Shown here one piece after another: positions 1 through 10,191 of a DNA stretch of 64,000 bases. The translations under genes were made by a program, and so were the position numbers. Below the pieces are notes generated by a model, which saw nothing but the letters and a program-made list of their open reading frames with translations, did no database searches and was not told the origin of the DNA. Numbering within the stretch: position 1 is the stretch's first letter; each line of letters opens with the position of its first letter. Source of the DNA: Hydractinia symbiolongicarpus (lineage: Eukaryota > Cnidaria > Hydrozoa > Anthoathecata > Hydractiniidae); NCBI RefSeq assembly GCF_029227915.1, contig NC_079888.1, positions 17,276,001 through 17,340,000 on the forward strand, in the 5' to 3' direction.

Positions 1-180
1 AAACTTATTTCTTCATTAAGATGACCCAGTACCGACAAATATCAAAACAGGATGTGAGGAAAACGAAAATGGATTTCTATGCATGTTGAAGATATAATAA
101 AAAGGTAGATTTATGTGATAATATATGTTCAGTAATGTCGTCACTAATAAAATTACATTTCATCGTATACTAAATAACAA

Positions 181-1236
181 ATGTCTAGATACACAGTAGC
201 ATATGCTGACAACATAGGCAATGTAAGAGAAAAACTTAAACAAGAAGGCATAAGAAAGCTGAAAATATTCATCTGCTCCAAAAATGCTACTGGAGAATGT
301 AACCATTGCCCCTTCAAATCCGCACGTACGAGGGATCTTCATGAGGAACTGAAGCATAACATGGACATGTCAGATAATGTATATTTAAATGTAATCCATG
401 TTCAGTATATATATCGTACCTTTACAGTTAAAATAAAAATAAAAATGTTAAAACTTTTATATTTTCATAGCCGCGAACCTGATGTAATACAGCAGCCTAT
501 TATAAAGGACCACGTCCTATGTTATCAGAAAGCCTTGTTCACTATCAATCTGCTACTGAAGAACTTGAATGATGCAATAAGACAGGGAGATGGTGAACGA
601 TTAATCGAAAGTTATAAGTTGGTTCTGCTTTACTTCAAGGCAACTCGGCATCACAAATACGCATACACCATCCTGAAGTTGTTATACCGAATCAGATTGG
701 AACCGGAAAATGCATTCAAGTTGACCTGGGGAAGGTTCATTATTACACAGGGATACAAAGGAAGAAATATATCAAATGATCTTCACCTGGAACATTTAAA
801 TCATTTTTTAAAGGAATTACTGCGTTCATTACGTAGCAACATCAATGAAAAAAATGCTGAAAGGGTGTCGTATACATTACAAAATATGAAAGGTAAAAAA
901 TATTACAGCTATATGTGAAATACTACTATAATACAATGTAAGATACTATCTGTTAAGAAAAAACATATATTTTATTCAAAAGGAATTGTTGACAACTTGG
1001 AAAGGTCACTGGAATTGTCTGAGGTCAAGGGTCATAGAAAGATGCCATCTACTATTGAAGACGTAAAGAAGTTGGCACTTGCATATCATCAGGCTAAAGT
1101 ATTTAGAGAAACACCAGGAAGAGAATATGAATCGTTTCCAAATTTTAAAGAAACAATATTATGCTCAATAGATGCAGATCATCTACATAAGTGGTTATCA
1201 CAGAAAGAACACGAATTCAACGAACTTTATACCTGA
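181..1236 (+). CDS. DUF6589-like protein, C-terminal part, two exons
   Basis: Exon 181-892 joins exon 983-1236 at AAG|GTAAAA and TTCAAAAG|G; the split Gly codon keeps the frame and translation ends at TGA. The product resembles the C-terminal half of DUF6589-type proteins, which are repetitive in cnidarian and sponge genomes: a motif like LLYFKATRHHKYAYTILKLL, then RIRLEPENAF, LTWGRFIITQGYKGRNISNDL, NHFLKELLRSLRSNINEKN. The start at 181 is only the first ATG of the open frame; the first 60 residues contain a CxxC...H pattern (CNHCPFKSARTRDLHEELKH). A stretch at about 379-470 is low-complexity and reads like a retained intron or insertion, but splicing it out would shift the frame. Function of the family is unknown. 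The family call is from memory of its motifs. Confidence 0.55.
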
Positions 1237-1434
1237 ACCTATTTATTTACTTTTTCACATTTCGTTTTTTGCATTATATTTTATAACTTTGTATATTGTA
1301 CATACTAACTTAATAAAGTAGGACATTTTGGAGATTGAAATAGGACCTATCTTTTGTGATTTGTTATTAAAGCAATTTTTAGTAGAGTTTAAGTTTGAGA
1401 ATAGGTTCTAAATTCAGTTTGTCATTAAAAAAAA

Positions 1435-3505
1435 TCAATAGTCAAGTTCACTGTCATTTGACTCATGTTCAGAGAAATCTGAAAATTCAGGACACTCTAG
1501 ATTCGTTTTATCAACGATTTCCATGCTATCGTTACATTCTTTGTGAACATCTGGAACTTCAATATCGTGAAACACATCATTGAGTATTAGCATAAGTTCC
1601 TTGGAAGTATCTGTACCCAGATTGAGATTATTTTGTATATATTCCATTGAATTTATGTAAGGTTAATGCAAAACAATTTCATTTATACAACTCTTTGATA
1701 ACCCAGTCATCACTTCTCCAGGCACTAGTAACATTGGTTTGGAACATATAGTTTCATGGTACTCAACTAGCATATCTTTGACAAGTTGTTTATCATCTTC
1801 TGAAACTTCACGTATAATCTTTTTACCAAATAATTTGGATTCTTTTTCTTCTGTTACAATTTCAAAGGGAAACAACGGACATTCATCACACTCACATTTC
1901 CTTGCACAAAATGAACAACAGTTATGGCCAGGTGACAAAGGCATTACACTGTTTCCGTCTTCATTGAATGGAGTGTACAGTGATGTCCTCAAGCAACTCT
2001 TTTCATGGCTCTGAATGTAGGATACCATAGAATTATTTACATTTCCTCAGCCCTGTGGAAAGACATATAGTACTGCATGGCAAAGTCCTTCAATGTTCCG
2101 TCCTGCTCGGCCAACCTGTTGGCAATAATCAGCGGTGTCATATGCTGGACCATAATGAACAACAAATTTAACGTTCTTCATGTTAACACCACAACCAAGT
2201 GAACTTGTTGCAACTACCAACCGAATAGTACCTGTGTCTGATGTCAGGGCTGATAAAACATTCGATTTTTGGGCTTCCAATGTTCCAGAGTGAAATAAGG
2301 CAATTAAGTCGGTAGATTTCATACCATTTCCCAAAGTTTCTCGTTCAATCATCTTACGAACGTGGTAGTAAACAAAACCACACAAAGTCACTGATCGACA
2401 GTAAATTATTACTTTATGTGTATCAGAAACCTCTGATAAAAAAGTGTCAACAATCCACTTCAGACATTGGACATTTTCCCTACTGGAAATATTCAAAACA
2501 CACAATCGTATATTTTGTCTGTCACTACATACTGATATTACTCTCAGTTTTTTTGACAATCCGCAACTTCCGATAACAAGCTGGGTCAAATCAACATCCA
2601 CAGTGGCACTGAGGGCAAGAATAGGTAAATCTTGACGACAGATAGACCGCATTTCACTGATTCTACCAAATGCTTCTCTGAATGGCTTGTACTCATTGCT
2701 CATTGGTGAGGCACCCCTAAGATAAGGATATATAAACATTATAAAGCTATAAAATAAAACTTGGTTCAAAAAATGGAAAACGTTTTTATCTTTTACAGAG
2801 AGTGGCAGAAAATGAGCCTGTATCTGCATGTACAGTAAAGTTCATGCTGTTTTGCATTAAACTACACTCTCTTTTCTGTCGCTAAAAACTAAAGATGCAT
2901 AGAGGAATATCATGGGGTCAGATTTAGTTATATCTAGCATCATATTATGATGGAGGATGTTATTATACAAAACATACATTCTGAAAATGCTTTCTTTGCA
3001 GCTTTGGGGCACCAATAATAAAAATACCATACCATGACACTTTGTGTACTTCATCCACAACAAGGCAAACAGCATTGTCCAGTACAAATTTAGATGAGAG
3101 AAACTGTCTCCACCTGGCATTATTAAGCCAAGATTCAGGTGTGCCAATCAAAATATTGAAATTGCCAGATATAATATCCCCATAATCATCGCAATCTAGT
3201 TTGGAAGCCTTTAATCCTAAAGCACTTAACGAATTTGCAGATGAAACTTGATCTTGGATTAAAGAAATAAGAGGAGAAACGACTAAAACAAGTGGTGAAG
3301 GTGCTATATTTAACTCCAAACACACACTTGGTAAAAGTTGGTAAATTAAACTTTTACCATAACACGTTGGAAAAATACACAAGGTATCGACTCCATTTAA
3401 AATATTTACCACAGCTTCTAATTGTTTGGGTTTAATTGAAAAAGAAAGTGGAACTAAAATGTTTGAGATGACTTTTGAAACATCCAAAACAGTCGCCATG
3501 TTCAA
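1435..3505 (-). pseudogene. RecQ-like DNA helicase, broken
   Basis: A superfamily-2 helicase reading right to left. The first exon (3505-3033) has Walker A-like PTCYGKS, SPLISLIQDQ and a DEVH box. It splices with GTATGG at 3032 and TTAG at 2717, rebuilding HKVSWGASPMSNEY. The second exon has LALSAT, an IIYC segment, FHSG, VVATSSLGCGVN and the arginine-finger motif QQVGRAGR. Right after FPQG an in-frame TGA (2047-2049) interrupts the frame, which continues unchanged into a Cys-rich tail (HNCCSFCARKCECDEC, about 1663-2028) typical of these RecQ copies. A second in-frame stop follows LH* at about 1660, before an acidic tail to 1435. The normal lysine is present, but Cys replaces the usual Gly in the P-loop. 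Probably a decaying repeat-associated helicase; a missed intron at either stop is the alternative. Confidence 0.72.
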
Positions 3506-3682
3506 TGAAATAAATTAAATCCATAATTTTAATCATCAGCCTCACTATAATATAATTAAAAGGGTGTAGCTTTCTTTATTAGTTTAGTTGATACGGCCAC
3601 GGATCAACAAAATTGTTGCGCAACTGCCCTGCAAAAATTAGCCAATCAGAAAGTAGCAGTTGCATTCCTACGGTAGGTTAGT

Positions 3683-3766
3683 CCTGTCTCTCTTTTCAGC
3701 GATAGCGCGCTAAAAAAAGCAGGGTTAAAAAAGCAGGACAGCGCGAGAGCAGAAAAGAGAGACAGG
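3683..3766. repeat. 84-bp fold-back (inverted repeat)
   Basis: A 15-base arm, CCTGTCTCTCTTTTC (3683-3697), is repeated exactly in reverse complement at 3752-3766 around a GC-rich centre. It lies directly at the point where recognisable reverse-transcriptase coding begins, so it may be a small insertion or part of the rearrangement that truncated the retrotransposon. It is followed by a third partial CCTGTC. Confidence 0.6.
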
Positions 3767-3778
3767 TATCCTGTCTAT

Positions 3779-5275
3779 CATCACATAGAAATTGCTCCAG
3801 AGCATCAAAAATATTTAGGATTTTCTTGGGTAACAAATGGCGAAAGAAGGTATTTTGTTTTTACAGTCCTACCGTTTGGTCTCTCTTTTGCCCCCTTTAT
3901 TTTCACAAAAACAATGCGAGTCCTCGTAAAACACTGGCGAGAACATGCTATAGAAGTTGCATGTTTTATTGATGACGGCGCTGGCACAAGCAATACCTAT
4001 GTATCGACTCTGAGGGCGTCAAACTTCGTCCGAGACTCGCTTAAGAAATCTGGGTTTGTCGCAAACAACGACAAATCTCTGTGGAGTCCCACTCAAAACA
4101 TGACATGGCTCGGCATTAATCTAGATCTGAAGAAAAAACTTTTTTCTATACCTTCCCAGCGATTAATTTCTACTCTTTCGAGTTTACAATTCATTCTTGA
4201 TTCCCTATCGTACACGTCAGCACGAAAATTAGCAAAATTTTGCGGAAAAATCATATCCATGAAAGTTGTTATAGGCAATTTGGCCCAACTGAAAATTAGA
4301 CGAGTTTATTATCTTATTGAATCGCGAATATCATGGGACTCCCGAATGAACATGTCACACGCTTCAGAAGCTGTGAAAGAACTGTTCTTTTGGAAGAACA
4401 ATCTGCTAAAACACACTGAGAGACCAATGACACGGGTAAATACTCCTTGGTTAATCGTTTGTTCTGATGCGAGCGATACAGGGCTGGGTGCACACACGTG
4501 GCACAAGAATAGAATGCATATTTCTATTAAGAATTTCACACTAACGGAAAGCCTAATGCACTCCACGTGGAGAGAGCTATACGCTATACAATATTCGCTA
4601 CAATCATTAAAATCAGTTTTATGCAACAAAACAGTACTTTGGAAGACAGATAATTACGCGAGCCATTGTATAATAAAAAGAGGCAGCTCAAAGGAAAACT
4701 TACAGATATTGGCAGAAAATATTTTTGATATTTGTAAGAAACAAAAAATAGATTTAAATGCCGAATGGGTCCCAAGAAACCAAATTCAATACGCTGATAA
4801 ATTAAGTCGTTATACGGACACGGACAATTGGGAAATCACCAAAAGCTTTTTCGAATACCTAAACAGGCTCTGGGGTCCATTCACCGTAGATAGGTTTGCT
4901 AATGACGAAAACAAAAAGGTGGGCAGGTTCAACTCAAAATATTATTGTCCGGAAACTGAATGCGTAAACGCCTTTAATACCTCGTGGGAAAACGAAAATA
5001 ATTTACTCGTGCCCCCGATTCAATTTATATCAAAGGTTTTAAAACACATGCAGACCTGTAAAGCTTCGGGCACACTGGTGGCCCCATACTGGCCTTCGGC
5101 AGCGTTTTGGCCATTTTTAACTGATTCAACAGGGGACTTCCAAAAATTTATTAAAAACTTCAGGATCTTTGACAATCCCAATTTATGCGTTACTCAAGGA
5201 GAGTGCAAAAAATCCGCCATAGGTTCAAAGCATTTTAAAAGCAAAATAATAGCTTTCAAACTGCAATTTACATAA
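3779..5275 (+). CDS. Reverse transcriptase-RNase H of Ngaro/DIRS-type element, N-terminally truncated
   Basis: The frame is open from before 3779 and enters homology at HHIEIAPEHQKYLGFSW. It continues with TVLPFGLSFAPFIFTK and the catalytic palm motif FIDDG (usual YLDD, so two of the three Asp are visible; the first, in the missing D-x-K-SGYHH block, is lost). RNase H follows: IVCSDASDTGLGA (first Asp), STWRELYAI (Glu), WKTDNYAS (Asp) and QYADKLSRYTD (final Asp region). The in-frame ATG at 3914 lies inside the RT domain and is not the native start. There are no stops up to 5275, so the surviving part is well preserved. The recombinase gene starts 46 bases downstream, as expected for one retrotransposon transcript. 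Confidence 0.85.
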   Translation, partial: HHIEIAPEHQKYLGFSWVTNGERRYFVFTVLPFGLSFAPFIFTKTMRVLVKHWREHAIEVACFIDDGAGTSNTYVSTLRASNFVRDSLKKSGFVANNDKSLWSPTQNMTWLGINLDLKKKLFSIPSQRLISTLSSLQFILDSLSYTSARKLAKFCGKIISMKVVIGNLAQLKIRRVYYLIESRISWDSRMNMSHASEAVKELFFWKNNLLKHTERPMTRVNTPWLIVCSDASDTGLGAHTWHKNRMHISIKNFTLTESLMHSTWRELYAIQYSLQSLKSVLCNKTVLWKTDNYASHCIIKRGSSKENLQILAENIFDICKKQKIDLNAEWVPRNQIQYADKLSRYTDTDNWEITKSFFEYLNRLWGPFTVDRFANDENKKVGRFNSKYYCPETECVNAFNTSWENENNLLVPPIQFISKVLKHMQTCKASGTLVAPYWPSAAFWPFLTDSTGDFQKFIKNFRIFDNPNLCVTQGECKKSAIGSKHFKSKIIAFKLQFT

Positions 5276-5320
5276 ACCGAATCCACAGGGACAGCGACGG
5301 TGTCGTCACTGGACTAAGAC

Positions 5321-6382
5321 ATGCAGTCACTGGACAAACAAAAACTCTTAAAATCAATAGGCAATGTTTTTCACATTTTAGAACTCTTTGCAAGTCATTT
5401 TACGCAACATTTGGAAAACGAAACTTTGAGGCATTTAGCAGAAGATCTACCAGAATATATCTTAAATTCCAGGGCGAATAACACGATAAAAACGTACTAT
5501 TATTCTTTTAATTCATGGAATACATGGTGTCAAAAATATTCTGTATCAAAATTACCAGCTCCACCGCTAACAGTTGCGTTGTACATACTTAACCTAACCC
5601 AAATGAACAATTCTTATCCTAAAATCGAAATCGCATTGTACGCTATCCAGTATTTTCACAATTTGACAGGCTACAATAACCCATGCGACCACACTTTACC
5701 AAAAAATATGCTCGAAGCCGCTAAACGCCTACTACAACATCAAACTCGCAAGAAAGCCATAATCACGGTTGAACATTTGCACGCATTACATAAACAACTT
5801 GTTAAAAGCGAAGCTGTTAACCTTTACAAACTTAGAACTTTTAATATCTTTCTCTTGGGATTCTGTGGCTTTCTTAGGTTTTCGGAAATTAGTAATCTGA
5901 AAAGATGTGACGTCAATTACAAAAATAGCTTCATGAAACTGTTCATAGCGAAAAGCAAAACAGATATCTACAGAGAAGGACACTGGGTTTACATCGGCGC
6001 TTGCGGAAATGGGATCTGCCCAGTATATAATTTAACTGAGTATATGAAGTATGTACCTGCTAAGCCTGATTCCTATCTGTTTAGAGCGGTCACAGTTACA
6101 TCAAACAACAAATTCGGAAGTTTTAAAAAGATGAATCGCCCAATCAGCTACACAACAACAAGAGAAAATGCACTCGATGCACTGGCATCAATCGGATTGG
6201 ATAGGACAAGATTCGGACTCCACAGCCTACGTGCTGGAGCAGCAACAGCAGCGGCAAATGCAGACGTCCCAGACCGTCTTTTTAAACGACATGGTAGATG
6301 GCGTTCGGAGACAGCCAAAGATGGTTATGTGGAGGACGACGCAGAGCATTTACTATATGTTACAAGGAATCTAGGCCTTTGA
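5321..6382 (+). CDS. Tyrosine recombinase of Ngaro/DIRS-type element, intact
   Basis: 353 codons without interruption, a normal length for a DIRS-class YR. An N-terminal SAM-like core-binding half (about residues 30-150, NNTIKTYYYSFNSWNTWC) precedes the catalytic domain. The catalytic set is visible: Arg in GFCGFLRFSEI, HSLRAGAATAAA (H-x-x-R), HGRWRS (His/Trp position) and Tyr in KDGYVED. It would integrate a circular DNA intermediate made by the upstream RT. Of the two coding regions here this is the complete one. Confidence 0.88.
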   Translation: MQSLDKQKLLKSIGNVFHILELFASHFTQHLENETLRHLAEDLPEYILNSRANNTIKTYYYSFNSWNTWCQKYSVSKLPAPPLTVALYILNLTQMNNSYPKIEIALYAIQYFHNLTGYNNPCDHTLPKNMLEAAKRLLQHQTRKKAIITVEHLHALHKQLVKSEAVNLYKLRTFNIFLLGFCGFLRFSEISNLKRCDVNYKNSFMKLFIAKSKTDIYREGHWVYIGACGNGICPVYNLTEYMKYVPAKPDSYLFRAVTVTSNNKFGSFKKMNRPISYTTTRENALDALASIGLDRTRFGLHSLRAGAATAAANADVPDRLFKRHGRWRSETAKDGYVEDDAEHLLYVTRNLGL

Positions 6383-6413
6383 AACACCTACTAACCCTAA
6401 CTTTTTCGTACAT

Positions 6414-6510
6414 AACTACTACTAGTTGAAGTTCTTTGAGTCTTCCCTGTCGCAAAAATAAGAAAATAAATAAGGTTATTTTCGGTTGAGCGCAGCGAAT
6501 TAGAAAATAA
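6414..6510 (+). repeat. Split direct repeat, copy 1 (B1) of the Ngaro-like element
   Basis: About 95 bases, starting near ACTACTACTAG and running through CTTCCCTGTCGCAAAAATAAG and GGTTGAGCGCAGCGAATTAG. Nearly identical to 6932-7030. It begins about 30 bases after the recombinase stop, the expected place for B1. Confidence 0.75.
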
Positions 6511-6931
6511 TTGAATTTAATTTCGTATGTATGGCCAAGGCCGGTCACGTGGTTTTTTAAGTGTTTAAAGGGCGTACAAGGCATGGAAGCGCTCACATGT
6601 CAATTAGTTCTTGAACCGTACACGTTAAAACTGTTTGATTACCTATAAGATAAGCAGTTTTATTTTGAATAGTTTATAATGTTGTTGTTAATAACAGTGT
6701 AATTTTTTTATGATACCCTTAACCTTGGAGGGTTAGTGGCTGTAGCACTGGGGTCTAAGAATATGTTTCCCCATAGAATGGGGTTTTTCGCATCCGGCTT
6801 AGCCACGATTTCCCAAACATTTCGATTGTAAATTAGTGGTTGTAATTTAGTTCGTAGGAGATATAGATGTATTATATTGTGATATGACTACCGATAGCAC
6901 ACGGTTCCTAACCAAGATGACAAACTATAAC

Positions 6932-7030
6932 TACTACTACTACTCGAAGTTCTTTGCGTCTTCCCTGTCGCAAAAATAAGAAAATAAATAAGGTTATTTT
7001 CGGTTGAGCGCAGCGAATTAGAAAATAATG
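6932..7030 (+). repeat. Split direct repeat, copy 2 (B2) of the Ngaro-like element
   Basis: Matches 6414-6510 from ACTACTACTACT through GGTTGAGCGCAGCGAATTAG to AAAATAAT, with only a few differences (TCGAAG for TTGAAG, TTGCGTC for TTGAGTC). The homology ends at about 7030, which marks the likely 3' end of the retrotransposon. Confidence 0.75.
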
Positions 7031-7557
7031 TTCAATATTAATAGTTCAATAAAAGTTACAAATTCTTTCGTGTTGTAAAATTCATATGTATTCGTATTAC
7101 ATTCATATTTTATTTCTGTCCTAAATTTTTTATTCATCTTTTTCTCACTTTATCTTTTTCTCTCACTGGAAGATGGGTGTGTTTAGTTTAGCCAGCTAAC
7201 TAGCAAGGCTTTTTAGCTGCTTGATTTAGGACTAAAATACACTACATGATTAATTATACCAAACTTTTCGAACACACTTAAGGTCTTGTTGTGAGAGAGA
7301 AAAATGGATTTTATGCACATCTTCTGAATGAACTTAGATTTAAAGAAAGGACAAACGTCATAAATATTTGGTGTTGGAGTCAAACGACCGACCCTATTTT
7401 TTGACCACAAATTTTCACATATTGACTCGAAAGAACTACAAGAACAAAAAATATTATATGCTCGTTGTTTCCCCCGCAGCAATCATGCACCATTGTTTTC
7501 GTGATTTGCATTAAAATTCGGCAGTGAGTGCTAAGAGTCCAGGGAACTAGTTATATA
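7031..7557. other. No gene recognised
   Basis: AT-rich sequence between the Ngaro-like 3' end and the telomeric repeat. One open frame on the minus strand (7213-7482) has no recognisable domain and no supporting splice or context evidence. Confidence 0.5.
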
Positions 7558-7581
7558 TAACCCTAACCCTAACCCTAACCC
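7558..7581. repeat. Interstitial telomeric repeat, four TAACCC units
   Basis: Four perfect head-to-tail TAACCC units (the complement of TTAGGG), flanked by AT-rich unique sequence. A related CTAACCCTAAC stretch occurs at about 6390. Confidence 0.9.
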
Positions 7582-7595
7582 AAAATTATATAAAA

Positions 7596-7965
7596 GGGGG
7601 CGCTTAATCGAAAGCTACCTTAAGGAAATGGGCGCTTATTTGAAAATTTCACTTTCTTATATTGAGAATAAAAAAACATATTTTATATTTTGACTATCTT
7701 TTCTATAATACATAAATAGGGAACTTCCTATATACAATCTTTTCTAAAAAACCCTATCAAAACTAACTTCTTTTTTTACACCTTTTGTTCCGTTTTATTT
7801 TTCAGGAAAAAAAACAAAATTGAGAATTACCGTTGTCTTTAATTTGAACAAAATTAGGAAATATGTATAAGCGCCCAGCACCTTTCAAGCGCCGCCCCCT
7901 CGATTAAGCGCCCATATAAAATATCCAAAAATTTAATACGCGCCCAGGGCGCTTGTTCGAATCAT
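7596..7965. mobile_element. MITE-like element with GGGCGCTTAATCGA ends
   Basis: GGGCGCTTAATCGA near 7598 reappears in reverse complement (TCGATTAAGCGCCC) near 7901. A related GGGCGCTTATTTGAA at about 7632 matches GGGCGCTTGTTCGAA at about 7946. The inside is AT-rich and non-coding. It looks like a small non-autonomous DNA element, but exact termini and a target duplication could not be fixed. Confidence 0.45.
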
Positions 7966-7979
7966 TACGGTAATGAATT

Positions 7980-8640
7980 TATGCAAATATTAGGAAAACA
8001 TGTCAATAAAGATCTTTTAGCTAATGCTGGAACTGTTTTAAAAATATCCAAACATAGTCAAATCTGAAACTAAAACTAAAAATTTGGTGGTGAATATCTG
8101 TACTTTGGTATTGAATCTTCAACTGTTAAACAAATTAAAGAAATCTGCGATGAAAGGTTTCTTTGGTGATAAACGTTAATGGTTTATACTTTCTACGGTA
8201 AATAATGGTGATCCATTCATGATTGTCCTTTTTTTGGATCAAGTAAGCCAGTCCCTGTTGACGGTTTTTACAAAGCGATTCTCAGTAAGTATTTAAATAC
8301 GAATTCTGTAATCCTTTTTGTCAAAATTTGAAGCTAAATATCATTACACATCTTTTCTTTTAGAAGCTACAAAGAAGCTTTTCAATACAGTACTTACAGC
8401 ACTGTTCGGACTACTATAATTAAAACTTTTTTAAAGTATGTACCCGATCGCGTTGGAGCAGTTGGGAGACAAATTAGACCACCGCCCAAGCGCCGACGTA
8501 TCGTTCGAGAGGAAGAAGATAAAGGTGAAAAAGATGAAGAAGATCAGGAAGATATTTAAGTAGTGAACGAAGTTGAAAACAATGAAAGTGAATGAGATAA
8601 GAATGAAGATGAAGACGATGTGTTTAATTCTAAAATATAA
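7980..8640 (+). other. Fragments of decayed coding sequence, unknown
   Basis: Short protein-like stretches occur on the plus strand: a start reading MQILGKHVNKDLLANAG at 7981, a splice-donor-like CAGTAAGTATT at about 8283, and a basic then acidic segment near 8435-8560 (RVGAVGRQIRPPPKRRRIVR followed by Glu/Asp/Lys repeats). Stops interrupt them. The basic-acidic pattern is reminiscent of minor structural or nuclear proteins of large DNA elements, but I cannot name a family. 8640-9100 shows only a short coil-like remnant near 8850. Confidence 0.25.
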
Positions 8641-9129
8641 ATAATTCTACAAATTTTATATAAGTTAAAAAAAGTGTTTGCGAAAGAATCTTTAAATTTT
8701 TAGCAATTTTAAAAAAAATTGTCGAAAGTTTTTTTTTGCAATTTAAACACCCAGGCGTCAATAGAAAAATATTTTTATATATGCATTATTTGTTACTTTT
8801 TTTTATTTCTTCGAAGATTAAATTCATATTGTTTATAATATATATATTTTTAGAGGAAGAGTTCCGAATCAAGAAACTTAATGATGAACTTTCTCTATGA
8901 GAAACTTTTTAATTAGAAAAGGCCAAAGTTGCGCTCGTTAACACCGTGGTTCTAACACCTTTCCTGTGAAAGTGATAGCCACGTGCGAGACAAAGTAGTT
9001 AACGATTGGTGTTTGTGGAACAAGGTAGCAAAAGATAACTATTTTACGACGTAAGTGACTTTTGCTCTTTTTACATGGAACATATTATATTCACTTAAAT
9101 TTTTCCTTCTTTCTACCCTTCATAGAATT

Positions 9130-9735
9130 ATGGCTGCTGTACTTTTAACGTTACCGAGTTTTGGAGAAGCGGGTGGAGACGGAGGTGGTGATGAAAGCCG
9201 GAGTGAAAGCGATGAAGAACTGATTCCGATAGTGAGTGTAAGTGTTGATACTCCCTAATTAATTAGTTAATTGATATTTTAAAAAGATATGAGAACGAGG
9301 TTGTTGAAGATTTAAGAGTTTATTCTTTTTTGTAGGAGGCAGTGTTAATAGAGGATGATGAAGAAGAAGATGAAGAAAAAACTAAAGAGAATGAGAACAG
9401 TAAGAAAGTAAAGGTTGAAAGAAATGATGGAGAAAGCCCAAAGAAATTATAAACATCGGATTAATAAAAAAAATTCAGTACTGTACCTGTAAAATTTGTA
9501 AAAGACCTTTTGCAGATATGAACAAGTTGAAGTTTCACCTGTTCATCCTTCGCTAACAAAGTCGAGCCACAAATTCATTTGCAGAATTTGCAAAAAAGGA
9601 TTTGTGGCAAAATACAGAAGAGATGAGCATGTCATATACACTCATCTCCAGGAGTGGGATCACGTTTGCGAGTGTGGCAGAAAATTCCACCGCCCGGGGA
9701 TTTAAAAAAGCACCAAGCAAAATGCAACAAAGAAT
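9130..9735 (+). pseudogene. C2H2 zinc-finger gene, decayed
   Basis: A possible first exon starts at ATG 9130 (MAAVLLTLPSFGEAGGDGGG, then Ser/Glu-rich) with donors GTGAGT/GTAAGT near 9231. A second exon after TTTTTGTAG at 9336 is in frame and very acidic (EAVLIEDDEEEDEE), ending in TAA. Downstream are finger remnants: CKICKRPFADMNKLKFH, then a complete C-x2-C-x12-H-x4-H finger (CRICKKGFVAKYRRDEH...H), then CECGRKFHRPG followed by a stop and a shifted tail. The original was probably a multi-finger protein. A similar degraded finger, CNVCKRRF, occurs at about 54,500. Confidence 0.5.
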
Positions 9736-9904
9736 AGTTGTACATGTTTCTTGTAAATAGTTAACTTCCTGAGGAAAATTTGACTGTGTTTTTTATTTTC
9801 CCGAGTCTACTCTTATTGATAACCCGTCTGACTTAATTGAGAACTAGTAAACCTAAAAATAGTATTTTTTTTTAATTTTCTGCATTTAACGCCAAAGTTA
9901 AAAA

Positions 9905-10191
9905 AAAATTTAAAGAATTCTTCAACACCAGATGGTTTCTGGGACATAAATTTCCCAGACACTGCAGAATTGAGGGCAAAAGGTATGCTCCGCGATGAAA
10001 CTGTTGCTTTGCTGAAACATGTGAAACAGGGTTTACTCTCCAGTAAGTTTCCTATGTTGGTTTTTAACTGTTTAGCAGCCGCCGCGAAAGATTATACAAA
10101 TTATTATTTTTTTATAGAGAAAAAAGGTTCGAAATACATGGGTTACTCGCCGATTTTAAAGGGAGAAGTTCCACCTGTCGTCGCCCAATAA
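9905..10191 (+). CDS. Small hypothetical protein, two exons, possibly a fragment
   Basis: The plus strand reads NSSTPDGFWDINFPDTAELR... to about 10042, where CA|GTAAGT forms a strong donor. TTTTTTTATAG ends the intron at 10117 and the frame continues KKGSKYMGYSPILKGEVPP to a stop at 10191. The upstream limit is unclear and no start codon is evident in the exon, so this is probably an internal piece. No family recognised. Downstream, about 10250-10360 reads as a short coil (KSQLQADIKEAVEKTENY) and ends in a stop. Confidence 0.35.

Larger units (their letters stand above)
3776..7030 (+). mobile_element. 5'-truncated Ngaro/DIRS-type tyrosine-recombinase retrotransposon
   Basis: Consecutive RT-RNase H (to 5275) and tyrosine recombinase (5321-6382) ORFs are followed by a 3' region with two near-identical ~95-bp direct repeats (6414-6510 and 6932-7030) around a ~420-bp middle segment. 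Sequential, non-overlapping RT-RH then YR with no methyltransferase domain, plus a B1-A2-B2 arrangement of split direct repeats, is the Ngaro layout. The 5' part (gag, first RT motifs and the matching A1 repeat) is missing; homology starts at the YHHIEI block of RT. 6600-6930 holds no ORF; it would be the A2 segment that templates circle formation. Confidence 0.78.
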
